DNA from: Microthrixaceae bacterium
GTDB taxonomy: Bacteria; Actinomycetota; Acidimicrobiia; Acidimicrobiales; Acidimicrobilacustridaceae
NCBI GenBank assembly: GCA_947449015.1
Contig: CANFQA010000021.1
Span: forward strand, 1 to 42,824
Reading direction: 5' to 3'
Length of the DNA stretch: 42,824 nucleotides
Shown: piece by piece, positions 8,123 through 18,025 of the stretch
Position numbering within the stretch: the first letter of the stretch is position 1
Layout: every line of letters starts with the position of its first letter
The notes under the pieces: model-generated
What the model saw: only the letters and a program-made list of their open reading frames with translations
What the model was told of the DNA's origin: nothing
The model's database searches: none
Made by a program: the position numbers and the translations under genes

Positions 8123-8305
8123 TTCGCACCACCCTGTCCGGCGTTCTCACGCTCCCGTTCACTGAGACCCGGCCAGCGGCCGGGAGGGCACTGTAGGAGC
8201 GCGTGAACCTGAAAACTGGTCGCGCCCCGACCAATTGCCTCAGAAAGAGTCGTCCGGCCCAATCATGTGAGAGAGCGGCGCCACAAGCGGCGCGAAGCGA
8301 ACTAC
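8123..8305 (-). other. Leader of the sigma-factor gene with two hairpins
   Basis: This 183-bp gap holds no gene that I can support. It contains a perfect 7-bp inverted repeat with a 3-base loop at 8168-8184 (CCCGGCC/GGCCGGG) and a weaker one at 8217-8233. No T-run follows either, and no known riboswitch was recognised. The hairpins lie between the upstream gene's stop and the sigma factor's start, so an attenuation or processing role is possible. Confidence 0.4.
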
Positions 8306-9310
8306 TCAGGGACGAGGAACCGACGCCGACGCACCGTCGAACGTCGCCACCCGAACACCACGACGGGCCAGTTCCTGCAAAAACGGCAGCGGCTCGACCA
8401 ACTCGGCGAGTCCGCCCGCACCCGTTCGCCGCAACGCGCCATCAATGGCGAAACGCGTCGCAACCGCAGCCACCGCGCCGGCTGCGACAGCCGGACGATC
8501 CATAGCCCCGAACACCACGGTGTCACGCACCTCGCCGCGCAGTCCCCGAAGTTCAACCCGCACCGCTCCCGGTCCACCTTCAGGATGGGTCGGCCACAAC
8601 ATCGGCAAGCGTGCCGAGAGTCGATCGCGCCGCGTGGCCGACATGCGCGAGGTCACCCTGCGCAAGTTCTCAAACGCTGGGACGAGCAACAACGCGTCAG
8701 GAAGTTCGGCCCGATAGCAATCCTGTGCACCGATCGGTTCGGGGAACCAACACAGTTCGCGTCCTGAACCACCAGGGCGGGTCTCCCACACTCCATCACG
8801 CCAGTCGACTGCAGCCCGTCCAAGAGCCCGATGATGCTGGCGCGCACAGGCCGGACCACCGGTACCGGACTTGGCTACATGCACTTCTTCAACCTGATCA
8901 AACAACCGAGCTCCATGCGCGGCGAGCACACAGGTGAGACCGGGAGCGAAGCCGGCACCAACAATCACTGTGGCATCGAGGCTGCGCGCTCGCCGCTCGA
9001 GGGCAAGCAAGCCGCGCACATCGGTGAGGTCATCAGAGACCGACACGATCGTTGCGCCACCGCCAAGCAACGCCTCGGCCTGAGCGGCATGCACTCGCGA
9101 GCGGCCTGCCAGCACCACCACATCGACATCCAGAGGAGCGGTCAGGGCTGCGGTGTCCACCCGGGAACGTTCCCCGAGACTCTGGGCCACCATCTCGGCC
9201 CGGGCCTGGTCCTCATCGCGCAGCACAACCTCGTCGGCATCGGTCGAAACCAACTGCCTGGCCAGTCGTGCACCAACAGCTCCAACACCGATGATGGCAA
9301 CGCGAGCCAT
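8306..9310 (-). CDS. NAD(P)-binding saccharopine-dehydrogenase-like protein
   Basis: This is a 334-residue protein from ATG 9310. It begins with a Rossmann dinucleotide-binding motif (VAIIGVGAVGARLARQL). A conserved VIVGAGFAPGLTCVLA segment follows and resembles saccharopine dehydrogenase-type reductases. The substrate is unknown. The frame continues upstream to 9403, but that extension covers the small ORF at 9312-9449, and ATG 9310 begins exactly at the Rossmann strand. The start lies one base after the stop of the small membrane protein, so the two are probably translationally coupled. Confidence 0.8.
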   Translation of the reverse strand: MARVAIIGVGAVGARLARQLVSTDADEVVLRDEDQARAEMVAQSLGERSRVDTAALTAPLDVDVVVLAGRSRVHAAQAEALLGGGATIVSVSDDLTDVRGLLALERRARSLDATVIVGAGFAPGLTCVLAAHGARLFDQVEEVHVAKSGTGGPACARQHHRALGRAAVDWRDGVWETRPGGSGRELCWFPEPIGAQDCYRAELPDALLLVPAFENLRRVTSRMSATRRDRLSARLPMLWPTHPEGGPGAVRVELRGLRGEVRDTVVFGAMDRPAVAAGAVAAVATRFAIDGALRRTGAGGLAELVEPLPFLQELARRGVRVATFDGASASVPRP

Positions 9311-9311
9311 A

Positions 9312-9449
9312 TCAGTCGAGCTCGGGCCCGGAGAGCTCTCGCCAGCCCCCCGACTGTGGTGGCGTGCCACCAGTTCCGCGGAGCCGAACGGCGGCAGCGA
9401 CAAGCCCTGCCATACCGATCGCTACGAAGGCCCGACGGATCATCTTCAT
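9312..9449 (-). CDS. Small membrane protein, 45 residues, directly behind tRNA-Ile
   Basis: ATG 9449 opens a 45-codon frame: a basic start (MKMIRRAF), a hydrophobic stretch of about 14 residues, then a Gly/Pro-rich turn and a C-terminus of GGWRELSGPELD. The stop lies one base before the ATG of the Rossmann-fold gene. Short anchored proteins with a Trp-containing tail are common near gyrA/DUF3566 in actinobacteria (compare the DLW-39 family), but no function is known. There is no room for a ribosome-binding site, because the tRNA 3' end is two bases upstream. Internal ATGs at 9443 and 9413 are alternative starts. Confidence 0.6.
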   Translation of the reverse strand: MKMIRRAFVAIGMAGLVAAAVRLRGTGGTPPQSGGWRELSGPELD

Positions 9450-9451
9450 TG

Positions 9452-9525
<74 letters not shown>

Positions 9526-9589
9526 GTAGCGGGTGGTCACCCTACCGGACGACTGATCCGCGAGGGAAAACCGGTCCACGGGCTCAGGC

Positions 9590-9940
9590 TCAGGCTCCCG
9601 ATTCGTTGGTCGCCACGGAGACTTCAAGCCCGCCCACTCGGCCGGCAACCAGGTTGAACAGCACGGAAAAGATCGCCGACAAAATCGCCGCGGTAAGCAA
9701 CAGCACCACGCCAGTGGCCGCCGCGCCGACCAGCAGTTTGATCGGCTCGAAATGGAAACTGCTTTCCGCAAGAAGTTGGGCCACGAGGTCTTCGACCCTC
9801 GTGAGGGTGCCGGTCACCGCCGCGATCAACCAGATCACCACAGTTGCCACCAACACCATGAGCCAGAGACACAGCGCCAGTACCAGCGAGAACCGCAGCA
9901 TCGCTCTCGGGTTGATCCTCAGGATCCGAACGCTGGTCAT
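9590..9940 (-). CDS. DUF3566 transmembrane protein
   Basis: This is a 116-residue protein with the family's start (VRILRINPRAMLRFSLVLAL). It has two strong hydrophobic segments (about 16-40 and 70-95) separated by a polar loop, and a short C-terminal segment (GGLEVSV). DUF3566 proteins are found just downstream of gyrA across actinobacteria (Rv0007 in Mycobacterium tuberculosis). Their biochemical role is unsettled. Here a TadG-like gene separates it from gyrA, and tRNA-Ile follows. Confidence 0.88.
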   Translation of the reverse strand: MTSVRILRINPRAMLRFSLVLALCLWLMVLVATVVIWLIAAVTGTLTRVEDLVAQLLAESSFHFEPIKLLVGAAATGVVLLLTAAILSAIFSVLFNLVAGRVGGLEVSVATNESGA

Positions 9941-10003
9941 CGCCAGAGTGTACGGACCATCACACCATGAGGCGGTCCACCGCAGGTTGCGTGCAGAGTT
10001 GCC

Positions 10004-10303
10004 TCACCAGCGAAGTTCGGCCCGGGCGCTAGCAGTGGCATCACCCACCCGTACGGTCACCTCCACCTGGTGATTCCTGGCCACATACGAACGCAGGTCC
10101 CCGTGGTTGTCCGCAGCGACTTGCCCGGCGCGGTCCTCACCGTCACGAGCACCAGCAAGCGCCGCCGCGTCAGCAGCGGTTCGCGCTCGCGCCCGATCAA
10201 CCACACCCTCACCAAGGCGCACCAGCCCGATGATGACCAAGGCCACCACCATCATGAGTGCCGCCAACAACGGCAGCACCTGTCCGTCGTCTCCTGCGCG
10301 CAC
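10004..10303 (-). CDS. TadE/TadG-like small pseudopilin-type membrane protein
   Basis: This is a 99-residue protein from GTG 10303, with GGGAGG five bases upstream. GDDGQVLPLLA followed by a hydrophobic helix (about 12-28) and an RARTAADAAALAGA segment is the hallmark of TadG-like N-terminal domains, which anchor Flp/Tad pilus-assembly proteins. It is far shorter than full TadG and no other tad genes are nearby, so it may be an orphan or a secretion-related remnant. It sits between gyrA and the DUF3566 gene on the same strand. Confidence 0.75.
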   Translation of the reverse strand: MRAGDDGQVLPLLAALMMVVALVIIGLVRLGEGVVDRARARTAADAAALAGARDGEDRAGQVAADNHGDLRSYVARNHQVEVTVRVGDATASARAELRW

Positions 10304-10395
10304 GCGCGCCTCCCAAGATCAACTGTGCCGATTTCTCTGCCGGTCTTTGTGCCGGTTTTTCTGTCGACAGAGTGATCTGTGAGAGTGCTTCGTTG

Positions 10396-12903
10396 TTAGT
10401 CGCTGCTGTCCTCGCCGCCGAGCACGGGTGCCACGGAAGCAACGGTCTCATCGCCGCTGAGGTTCATCACCCTCACACCGGTGGCATCACGTCCCTGTGA
10501 GGAAATCTCTCGGACAGCCATACGGATGACGGTTCCGCCACTGTTGATGACGAAGATGTCGTCGTCGATGCCAACCATGAATGCAGCGATGACGCCGCCC
10601 TTCTTGGCGTTGATGCGGATGCCACGAACACCCTGACCGCCGCGACCTTGGGCATTGAACTTGTCGAGCTGTGTGCGCTTTCCGTATCCGCCGTCGGTGA
10701 CGATGAGGATGGCCACATCGTCGCGGGCGACATCGCAGGAGACGACCTCGTCATCTGCCTTCATCTTCATGCCGCGCACACCGGCCGCGGCCCTTCCCAT
10801 GGATCGAACCTCGTCCTCGGCGAACCGAATGGTCATACCGGCCTTGGTGACCATGAAGATTTCGTCGCCACCATTGGTGGGGATGACCCTGACGAGTTCG
10901 TCGCCGTCTTTGAGGTTGATGGCGATGATGCCAGCTCGCAATGAGGAGTCGTACTCGGTGAACTTGGTCTTCTTAACCTGACCGTTCTTGGTCGCGAAGA
11001 ACAAGAACCGATTGGTCTCGTAGTCACGAGTGTCGATGATGGCTTCGATGGTCTCGCCTGGTTGCAATGGCAACAGGTTGACGATCGCTGTTCCGCGAGC
11101 TGTTCGATCCTTCATCGGGATCTCATGCGCCTTCAGGCGGTAGACACGACCTCGGTTGGAGAAGAACAGCAGATACGCGTGCGCCGTGGTGTGAATGATG
11201 TGGATGACATAGTCCTCATCCTTCAGCTTGGCGCCCTTGACGCCCACGCCACCTCGACCCTGCACCTTGAATGCGTCAACGGCGATGGTCTTGATGTAGC
11301 CCTTGGCGCTCATGGTGACGACAAGTTCTTCGTCGTCAATGAGGTCTTCGATGTCGAGGTCGCCCACGTCGTAGGTGATCTGACTGCGTCGACCTTGTCC
11401 GAAGGTCTTCTTGATTTCTCCGAGTTCCTCGGCGATGACCGCTCGCTTCTTGCCCTCATCGGAGAGGATCAACTCAAGAGCAGCGATGGTCTCGCGCAGC
11501 TTGGCCATTTCCTCCTCAAGCTGAGAACGACCTAGCCGCGTGAGGCGAGACAGTTGCATGTCGAGGATGTGCTCGGCTTGTTCGGTGGAGAACTCGAACG
11601 GCGCAGCCATGAGGGCTTCGCGGGCTGCGCTCTTATCTTCGCTGGCCCGGATGGCCGCGATGATCTCGTCGATGAGATCAAGGGCCTTGAGCAATCCTTC
11701 GACGATGTGCGCACGACGTGCGGCTTCGTCGAGGCGATACTGCGAGCGCCGCGTGATGACCTCAACCTGATGGTCGATGTAGGCCACCAGCGCGTCACGA
11801 AGATTCAGTGTGCGCGGAATGCCATCAACAAGTGCCACGGTGTTGACCGAGAAGTTGGTCTGCAGTGGTGTGCGCTTGTAGAGGTTGTTCAGGATGACCA
11901 ACGCCGGTGCGTCGCGCTTCAGGCGCAGCACAAGACGCATCTTGCCCTTAGCTGATTCGTCGTTGAGCTCCGCGATGCCCTCGAGCTCTCGGTTGTCAAC
12001 CAGTTCCTTCACCTTGACGATGAACTGGTTGGGACTGACCTGGTACGGCAGCTCGGTGATGACGATGAAGTCGCTGCGCGTACCTTCCTCGATCTCGGCC
12101 TTACCTCGCAGCTTGATGGAACCGCGTCCGGTTCGATACGCGTCGATGATTCCCTGACGACCCATGATGAGAGCACCGGTCGGGAAATCAGGACCCTTCA
12201 CGAACTCCATGAGATCGTCGGGTGTCGCCTCGGGATGCAGCATCAGGTGGTTGACCGCGTCGATGACCTCGGCGAGGTTATGAGGCGGAATGTTCGTGGC
12301 CATGCCGACCGCGATGCCCTGCGAACCGTTTACCAACAGGTTGGGGAAACGGCTGGGGAGAACTACTGGTTCTTGAAACTCACCGGAGTAGTTGTCGACG
12401 AAATCAACAGTGTTCTCGTCAATGTCGGCGAGCATGTCAAGTGCCATGGCAGCAAGACGGCATTCGGTGTAGCGCGCCGCGGCGGGCGGCTCATCAAGCG
12501 AACCGAAGTTGCCCTTCGGGTGAATGAGCGGATGGCGAAGGCTGAACGATTGACCCATTCGGACGAGCGCGTCGTAGATCGCCGAGTCACCATGAGGGTG
12601 GTACTTACCCATGACTTCACCGGTGACTCGCGCACATTTCATGGTGGGTCGATCGGGAAGAGCGCGCAGGTCGTACATACCCCACAGGATGCGGCGATGC
12701 ACCGGCTTGAGGCCGTCGCGCGCGTCAGGGAGAGCGCGCGACACGATGACCGACATCGCGTAGTCGAGGAAGGATCGTTCCATCTCCTCCTGGATCTCGA
12801 TCGGTTCGATGGACCCGAAAGTCGCAACTGCTCCGTCAGTGGGTCCGTCGGAAGGAGGACCATCCTGAGAAGAGCCGTCGTTCGGTGATGTGTCGTCGCT
12901 CAT
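10396..12903 (-). CDS. gyrA: DNA gyrase subunit A
   Basis: This 835-residue protein is the breakage-reunion subunit of DNA gyrase, which introduces negative supercoils. Visible features are [30 protein letters not shown], the quinolone-region [19 protein letters not shown] with Ser and Asp at the usual positions, and [11 protein letters not shown] with the catalytic Tyr. A C-terminal beta-pinwheel follows, with the GyrA-box-like QGRGGVG and repeated RGGQGVRG blades. The C-terminus is acidic. The start lies 26 bases after the gyrB stop, as usual in actinobacteria. Confidence 0.98.
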   Translation of the reverse strand: MSDDTSPNDGSSQDGPPSDGPTDGAVATFGSIEPIEIQEEMERSFLDYAMSVIVSRALPDARDGLKPVHRRILWGMYDLRALPDRPTMKCARVTGEVMGKYHPHGDSAIYDALVRMGQSFSLRHPLIHPKGNFGSLDEPPAAARYTECRLAAMALDMLADIDENTVDFVDNYSGEFQEPVVLPSRFPNLLVNGSQGIAVGMATNIPPHNLAEVIDAVNHLMLHPEATPDDLMEFVKGPDFPTGALIMGRQGIIDAYRTGRGSIKLRGKAEIEEGTRSDFIVITELPYQVSPNQFIVKVKELVDNRELEGIAELNDESAKGKMRLVLRLKRDAPALVILNNLYKRTPLQTNFSVNTVALVDGIPRTLNLRDALVAYIDHQVEVITRRSQYRLDEAARRAHIVEGLLKALDLIDEIIAAIRASEDKSAAREALMAAPFEFSTEQAEHILDMQLSRLTRLGRSQLEEEMAKLRETIAALELILSDEGKKRAVIAEELGEIKKTFGQGRRSQITYDVGDLDIEDLIDDEELVVTMSAKGYIKTIAVDAFKVQGRGGVGVKGAKLKDEDYVIHIIHTTAHAYLLFFSNRGRVYRLKAHEIPMKDRTARGTAIVNLLPLQPGETIEAIIDTRDYETNRFLFFATKNGQVKKTKFTEYDSSLRAGIIAINLKDGDELVRVIPTNGGDEIFMVTKAGMTIRFAEDEVRSMGRAAAGVRGMKMKADDEVVSCDVARDDVAILIVTDGGYGKRTQLDKFNAQGRGGQGVRGIRINAKKGGVIAAFMVGIDDDIFVINSGGTVIRMAVREISSQGRDATGVRVMNLSGDETVASVAPVLGGEDSSD

Positions 12904-12929
12904 GATTGTTCGTGGTCTCCGGTGCGTCC

Positions 12930-14981
<2,052 letters not shown>

Positions 14982-15107
14982 TCACGAGCGAAACCGCGGT
15001 CGAAATGCTCAGACTGCGGAGCGGGACAACGGTGGGCGACACAACGTTCGGGGAAGGCTCCGCAGGCTGCTCGGGAGACTGTTCGAGACGTCGATCGCGA
15101 TGGGGAA

Positions 15108-15113
15108 ATTCTA
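15108..15113 (-). promoter_or_regulatory. Possible -10 element upstream of gyrB
   Basis: On the minus strand TGGTAGAAT contains an extended -10-like TAGAAT, about 240 bases before GTG 14867. It lies between the dciA stop (15145) and gyrB, a gap of about 280 bases with no other gene. No good -35 box is visible. It may drive gyrBA separately from dnaN-recF-dciA. Confidence 0.25.
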
Positions 15114-15144
15114 CCAGCGCGATGCCGAAAAACTTGGGATTTCC

Positions 15145-15486
15145 CTAGGTGTTTTTGCCTGTTCGCGGCCGTACGCGAACCTCAATCGAAGCGACCGCGT
15201 CGGTATGGAGTTCCGCGTTGATTCGCACCTTCAGGGCTGGCTCAAGAAAGCGAATCTCGGTGGCCCATGCTGGGTCGTCGACCGCCACCGCCAGAACACC
15301 GCCGCGCAATGAAATTGGCCGACAGTGTGCACCCATGGTCTCACCCACAAACTCACTCCATCGATCGAACAACGAGGTCATCGAGTCAGCTGATGGCCCC
15401 CCAAGATGGCGCACTAGACGGTCGAGACCAGCCCGCATGGGAGAAGGATCGGGATCTTGATTGTCGGGCAAAGGCTCCCAAGGCAT
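15145..15486 (-). CDS. dciA: DciA (DUF721), predicted DnaB helicase loader/operator
   Basis: This is a 113-residue protein from ATG 15486. It contains the DUF721 core: LDRLVRHLGGPSADSM, the WSEFVGETMGAHCRPISLRGGVLAVAVDDPAWATEI segment and EVRVRPRTG at the end. DciA proteins assist loading of the replicative helicase in bacteria that lack DnaC/DnaI, and in Mycobacterium the gene has the same place between recF and gyrB (Rv0004). TACACT six bases before the ATG suggests a leaderless message in addition to read-through from recF. The frame extends upstream into recF, but those codons are not family-like. Confidence 0.88.
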   Translation of the reverse strand: MPWEPLPDNQDPDPSPMRAGLDRLVRHLGGPSADSMTSLFDRWSEFVGETMGAHCRPISLRGGVLAVAVDDPAWATEIRFLEPALKVRINAELHTDAVASIEVRVRPRTGKNT

Positions 15487-15506
15487 GGGGGCAGTGTACG
15501 GATCGA

Positions 15507-16586
15507 TTACGACAGTCGGATTGTGCCGTCCTCGATCCGATAGGTCTGCTCGGGTGTCGCCCCCGGTGGAAGTCCGGTGGCGCTGGAGAGCAGCGTTTGG
15601 CCTGCTGGCAGGTGGGCAAGCAAGGCCCAACTCCGATCCGGATCAAGCTCGGAGAACACATCATCGAGAAGCAGGATCGGTGGGGTCCCGGTGCTCTCGG
15701 TGACCACGCGATGGGCCGCCAGTCGCAATGCGAGGGCCAGGGACCGCTGCTCGCCCTGCGAGGCGTGGGTTCGGGCGGGCAACCCGTCGATCGTGAGGAC
15801 CAATTCATCACGATGGGGTCCAACCAGCGAGGTCCCTCGACGCAACTCATCTCGCCGGGCCGCCTCGAGCGCAGCAGCCAACCCGTCGTGGCGCCATGGT
15901 GCCTCATAGTGAGCCAGAACATGGGCAGAACGACCGGCGACATCGTCATAGGCCTGTGCCAGCACGGGTGAGAGGTCATCGATCAGAGCACTCCGGGCGT
16001 CAGCCAAGGCTTCACCCGCCTCAACCAATTTCGCATCCCACACCATGAGGGTGGCATCGACCTCCGGGCTCAGCCGCCCACCGGACTGTTTCAGCAATGC
16101 ATTGCGCTGCCGCAGGATCCGGTCGAGATCGGAGCGCAGCAGATCGAACGCCGGTCGACGGGCCACCAATGACTCGTCGAGATAACTGCGCCGACCGGCG
16201 GGACCGCCTTTGACTAGTTCCAGGTCGTCGGGTGAGAACACCGAAACCCTGAGCGCGCCCAACAAATCTCGGGTGCGCGCGAGGCGCTGCTTATTGACCT
16301 GGACTCGCCCCCGACCCGAATCGGTGAGCTCTGCCTCAATCAACAATGACCGGCCTTCTCGCTCCCCTTCGGCTCGAACAACCGCAGAGCCCGCCCCGCG
16401 TCGGATCAAGGCATCAGTGGGAGCACCTCGAAAGCTCGACAGGGTGGCCAAGTACCCGACGGCTTCCATGATGTTGGTCTTGCCTTGGCCGTTGGCGCCC
16501 AAAAGCGCAGTGAGACCGGGGGCGAAAGTCAGCTCCGCAGAGCTGTAGGACCGGAAATCGGTGAGCCAGAGCCGCTGGAGATGCAC
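15507..16586 (-). CDS. recF: DNA replication and repair protein RecF
   Basis: This is a 359-residue SMC-like ATPase that acts in recombinational gap repair with RecO and RecR. Visible motifs are LWLTDFRSYSSAEL at the N-terminus, Walker A GANGQGKTNIMEAVGYLA, the signature-like ASQGEQRSLALALRLA and Walker B PILLLDDVFSELD. The length is typical. GTG 16586 lies seven bases after the dnaN stop, so both are probably on one transcript. Confidence 0.96.
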   Translation of the reverse strand: MHLQRLWLTDFRSYSSAELTFAPGLTALLGANGQGKTNIMEAVGYLATLSSFRGAPTDALIRRGAGSAVVRAEGEREGRSLLIEAELTDSGRGRVQVNKQRLARTRDLLGALRVSVFSPDDLELVKGGPAGRRSYLDESLVARRPAFDLLRSDLDRILRQRNALLKQSGGRLSPEVDATLMVWDAKLVEAGEALADARSALIDDLSPVLAQAYDDVAGRSAHVLAHYEAPWRHDGLAAALEAARRDELRRGTSLVGPHRDELVLTIDGLPARTHASQGEQRSLALALRLAAHRVVTESTGTPPILLLDDVFSELDPDRSWALLAHLPAGQTLLSSATGLPPGATPEQTYRIEDGTIRLS

Positions 16587-16593
16587 AGACCGA

Positions 16594-17700
16594 TCAGGGC
16601 ACCCGGACCGGCATCAGCAGGTAGAGGAAATCCGGTGTCTCACTGCTACGCAACAGCGCCGGCTTCTGAGGATGAATGGTTTCAAGCATGACCTCATCGC
16701 CAGGCATGACTTCGAGTCCATCGATCAGATAATCGGGATTGAACGCCACGGTGAGTTCCTCACCCTCGTGACGGGCATCGATTTCCTCACGGGCCTGACC
16801 GAGCTCGGAACTACTGACGAGGAGTTCAACACCATCGGCTTTCAAAACGAGCCTGACGGGCGTGGCGTCCTTGGCTTCTTTGGCGATGAGGCGCATACGC
16901 CGAAGGGCTTCAAGAAGTGGTTCACGACCGACCGTGAGACAGTTCGGATGCGTGTTGGGGATCAATGCCCGGTAGTTCGGCGGGAAGTCACCCATGATCA
17001 GCCGGCTGGTGAGGCGAGCATCATCAACATCGAAGGTGACGTCACGTTCACCAAGACGAATCGTGACGTTCTCAGCAGAGCTGAGAAGACGAGAGAGTTC
17101 TTTCAGAGCACCGGAAGGCACCAAAACCTGCTGCCCTTCACCCATCACCGCTGTGCCAGGAAGATCACGAACTGCCAATCGATACGAATCAGTGGCAGCA
17201 AGTCGAAGCCCATCGCCCTCGGCAGCCATCAACACACCGGTCAACACCTGACGTGACTCATCAGTGCTCGCGGCCGACACAACCTGACGAAGGGCCTCGG
17301 AGAACATCGTGGCATCGACAACAACCGAATTTTCTGAGGGTTTCGGCGGCGGGGGGAATTCATGAGCTGAAATGGTTCGCACCGCGAACTTGGATCGGCC
17401 AGAACTGATCCGGGCTTCTTCGTCGTCGATCTCGAAGGTGACCGCGCCGGACGCGAGATTGCGGACAATGTCAGTCAGTAACTTCGCTTGAACAATGGCA
17501 ATGCCGTCACGTTCGCCGCTGACTGCAGCCCGAACAGTGATGGTGAGTTCAAGATCACTACCAGTGACCTGAAGATGATCACCCTTCAGTTCCAGATGAA
17601 GACCCGACATTGCCGGATGTGAACTGGTTCGTGACGCGACCGCTCGAGAAGCGGTGGAGAGAGCGTCGAGCAGGGGATCTCGTTCGCATCGGAACTTCAC
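16594..17700 (-). CDS. dnaN: DNA polymerase III beta sliding clamp
   Basis: This is a 368-residue clamp with three repeated domains. It starts MKFRCERDPLLDALSTASRAVASR at GTG 17700 and ends YLLMPVRVP, the usual beta-clamp C-terminus. FEIDDEEARISSGRSKFAVRT and LTGVLMAAEGDGLRLAATDSYRLA are clamp segments. The dimeric ring tethers replicative polymerase and other partners to DNA. It is separated from dnaA by the 325-bp origin, the standard actinobacterial arrangement. Confidence 0.97.
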   Translation of the reverse strand: MKFRCERDPLLDALSTASRAVASRTSSHPAMSGLHLELKGDHLQVTGSDLELTITVRAAVSGERDGIAIVQAKLLTDIVRNLASGAVTFEIDDEEARISSGRSKFAVRTISAHEFPPPPKPSENSVVVDATMFSEALRQVVSAASTDESRQVLTGVLMAAEGDGLRLAATDSYRLAVRDLPGTAVMGEGQQVLVPSGALKELSRLLSSAENVTIRLGERDVTFDVDDARLTSRLIMGDFPPNYRALIPNTHPNCLTVGREPLLEALRRMRLIAKEAKDATPVRLVLKADGVELLVSSSELGQAREEIDARHEGEELTVAFNPDYLIDGLEVMPGDEVMLETIHPQKPALLRSSETPDFLYLLMPVRVP

Positions 17701-17743
17701 ATCGACTCGCTTTCAGTTGGAATCAGAATGATGTTGAGAAAGG

Positions 17744-17777
17744 CAGTAGTAGTAATAGGTGCTGTGGATTGTGGATG
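17744..17777 (-). promoter_or_regulatory. DnaA boxes plus DnaA-trio-like unwinding element
   Basis: On the minus strand two overlapping boxes (CATCCACAA, AATCCACAG) are followed by a CAC spacer and then CTA-TTA-CTA-CTA-CTG. This is the order of the basal unwinding element described in Bacillus subtilis: DnaA boxes, a short GC-containing linker, then DnaA-trios. DnaA would load on the boxes and extend along one strand through the trios to open the duplex toward dnaN. Confidence 0.6.
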
Positions 17778-17940
17778 ACAGCGCGTTTTCCCAGCGTATG
17801 GCCTATTTCCAGCCGCGCGAGCTTTCCACAGCTCTCCACAGATTCGCGCTGACGCGCGTCTGTTCGGGGGATGACGTAGCGAATGACACACCTTCGTCCA
17901 CCGGCTCGCGCGCCCCTTCCCACAGACTTCTCCACCGCGC

Positions 17941-18000
17941 GTGTGTTCGGGCGTGTGTTCGGGCGTGTGTTCGGGCGTGTGTTCGGGCGTGTGTTCATGT
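17941..18000. repeat. 12-bp tandem repeat array in oriC
   Basis: Four perfect copies of GTGTGTTCGGGC (17941, 17953, 17965, 17977) are followed by a degenerate fifth (GTGTGTTCATGT, 17989-18000). A related GTTCGGG occurs once more near 17862. The array is GC-rich, so it is unlikely to be the melting region. It may be a protein-binding iteron or a spacing element next to the dnaA stop. Confidence 0.9.
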
Positions 18001-18025
18001 GCATGACCGAGTGCAGGTCCGCTGA

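Larger units (their letters stand above)
17701..18025. other. oriC: Chromosomal origin of replication, oriC (dnaA-dnaN intergenic)
   Basis: This is the longest gap in the dnaA-dnaN-recF run and the place where oriC lies in actinobacteria. DnaA-box-like sites occur at 17762-17770 and 17769-17777 (reverse: AATCCACAG, CATCCACAA), 17822-17830 (CTTTCCACA), 17832-17840 (CTCTCCACA) and 17916-17924 (CTTCCCACA). A TAG/TAA trinucleotide run adjoins the first pair, and a tandem 12-mer array lies beside the dnaA stop. No protein-coding frame in the gap is convincing. Confidence 0.85.

Noticed and set aside
9311-9403. Longer start (9403) for the Rossmann-fold gene
   Set aside because: The 31 extra residues are Ser/Gly/Pro-rich and are the shadow of the small ORF at 9312-9449.
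17941-18000. CRISPR array or coding repeat at oriC
   Set aside because: The 12-bp units abut each other and no convincing protein frame covers them.
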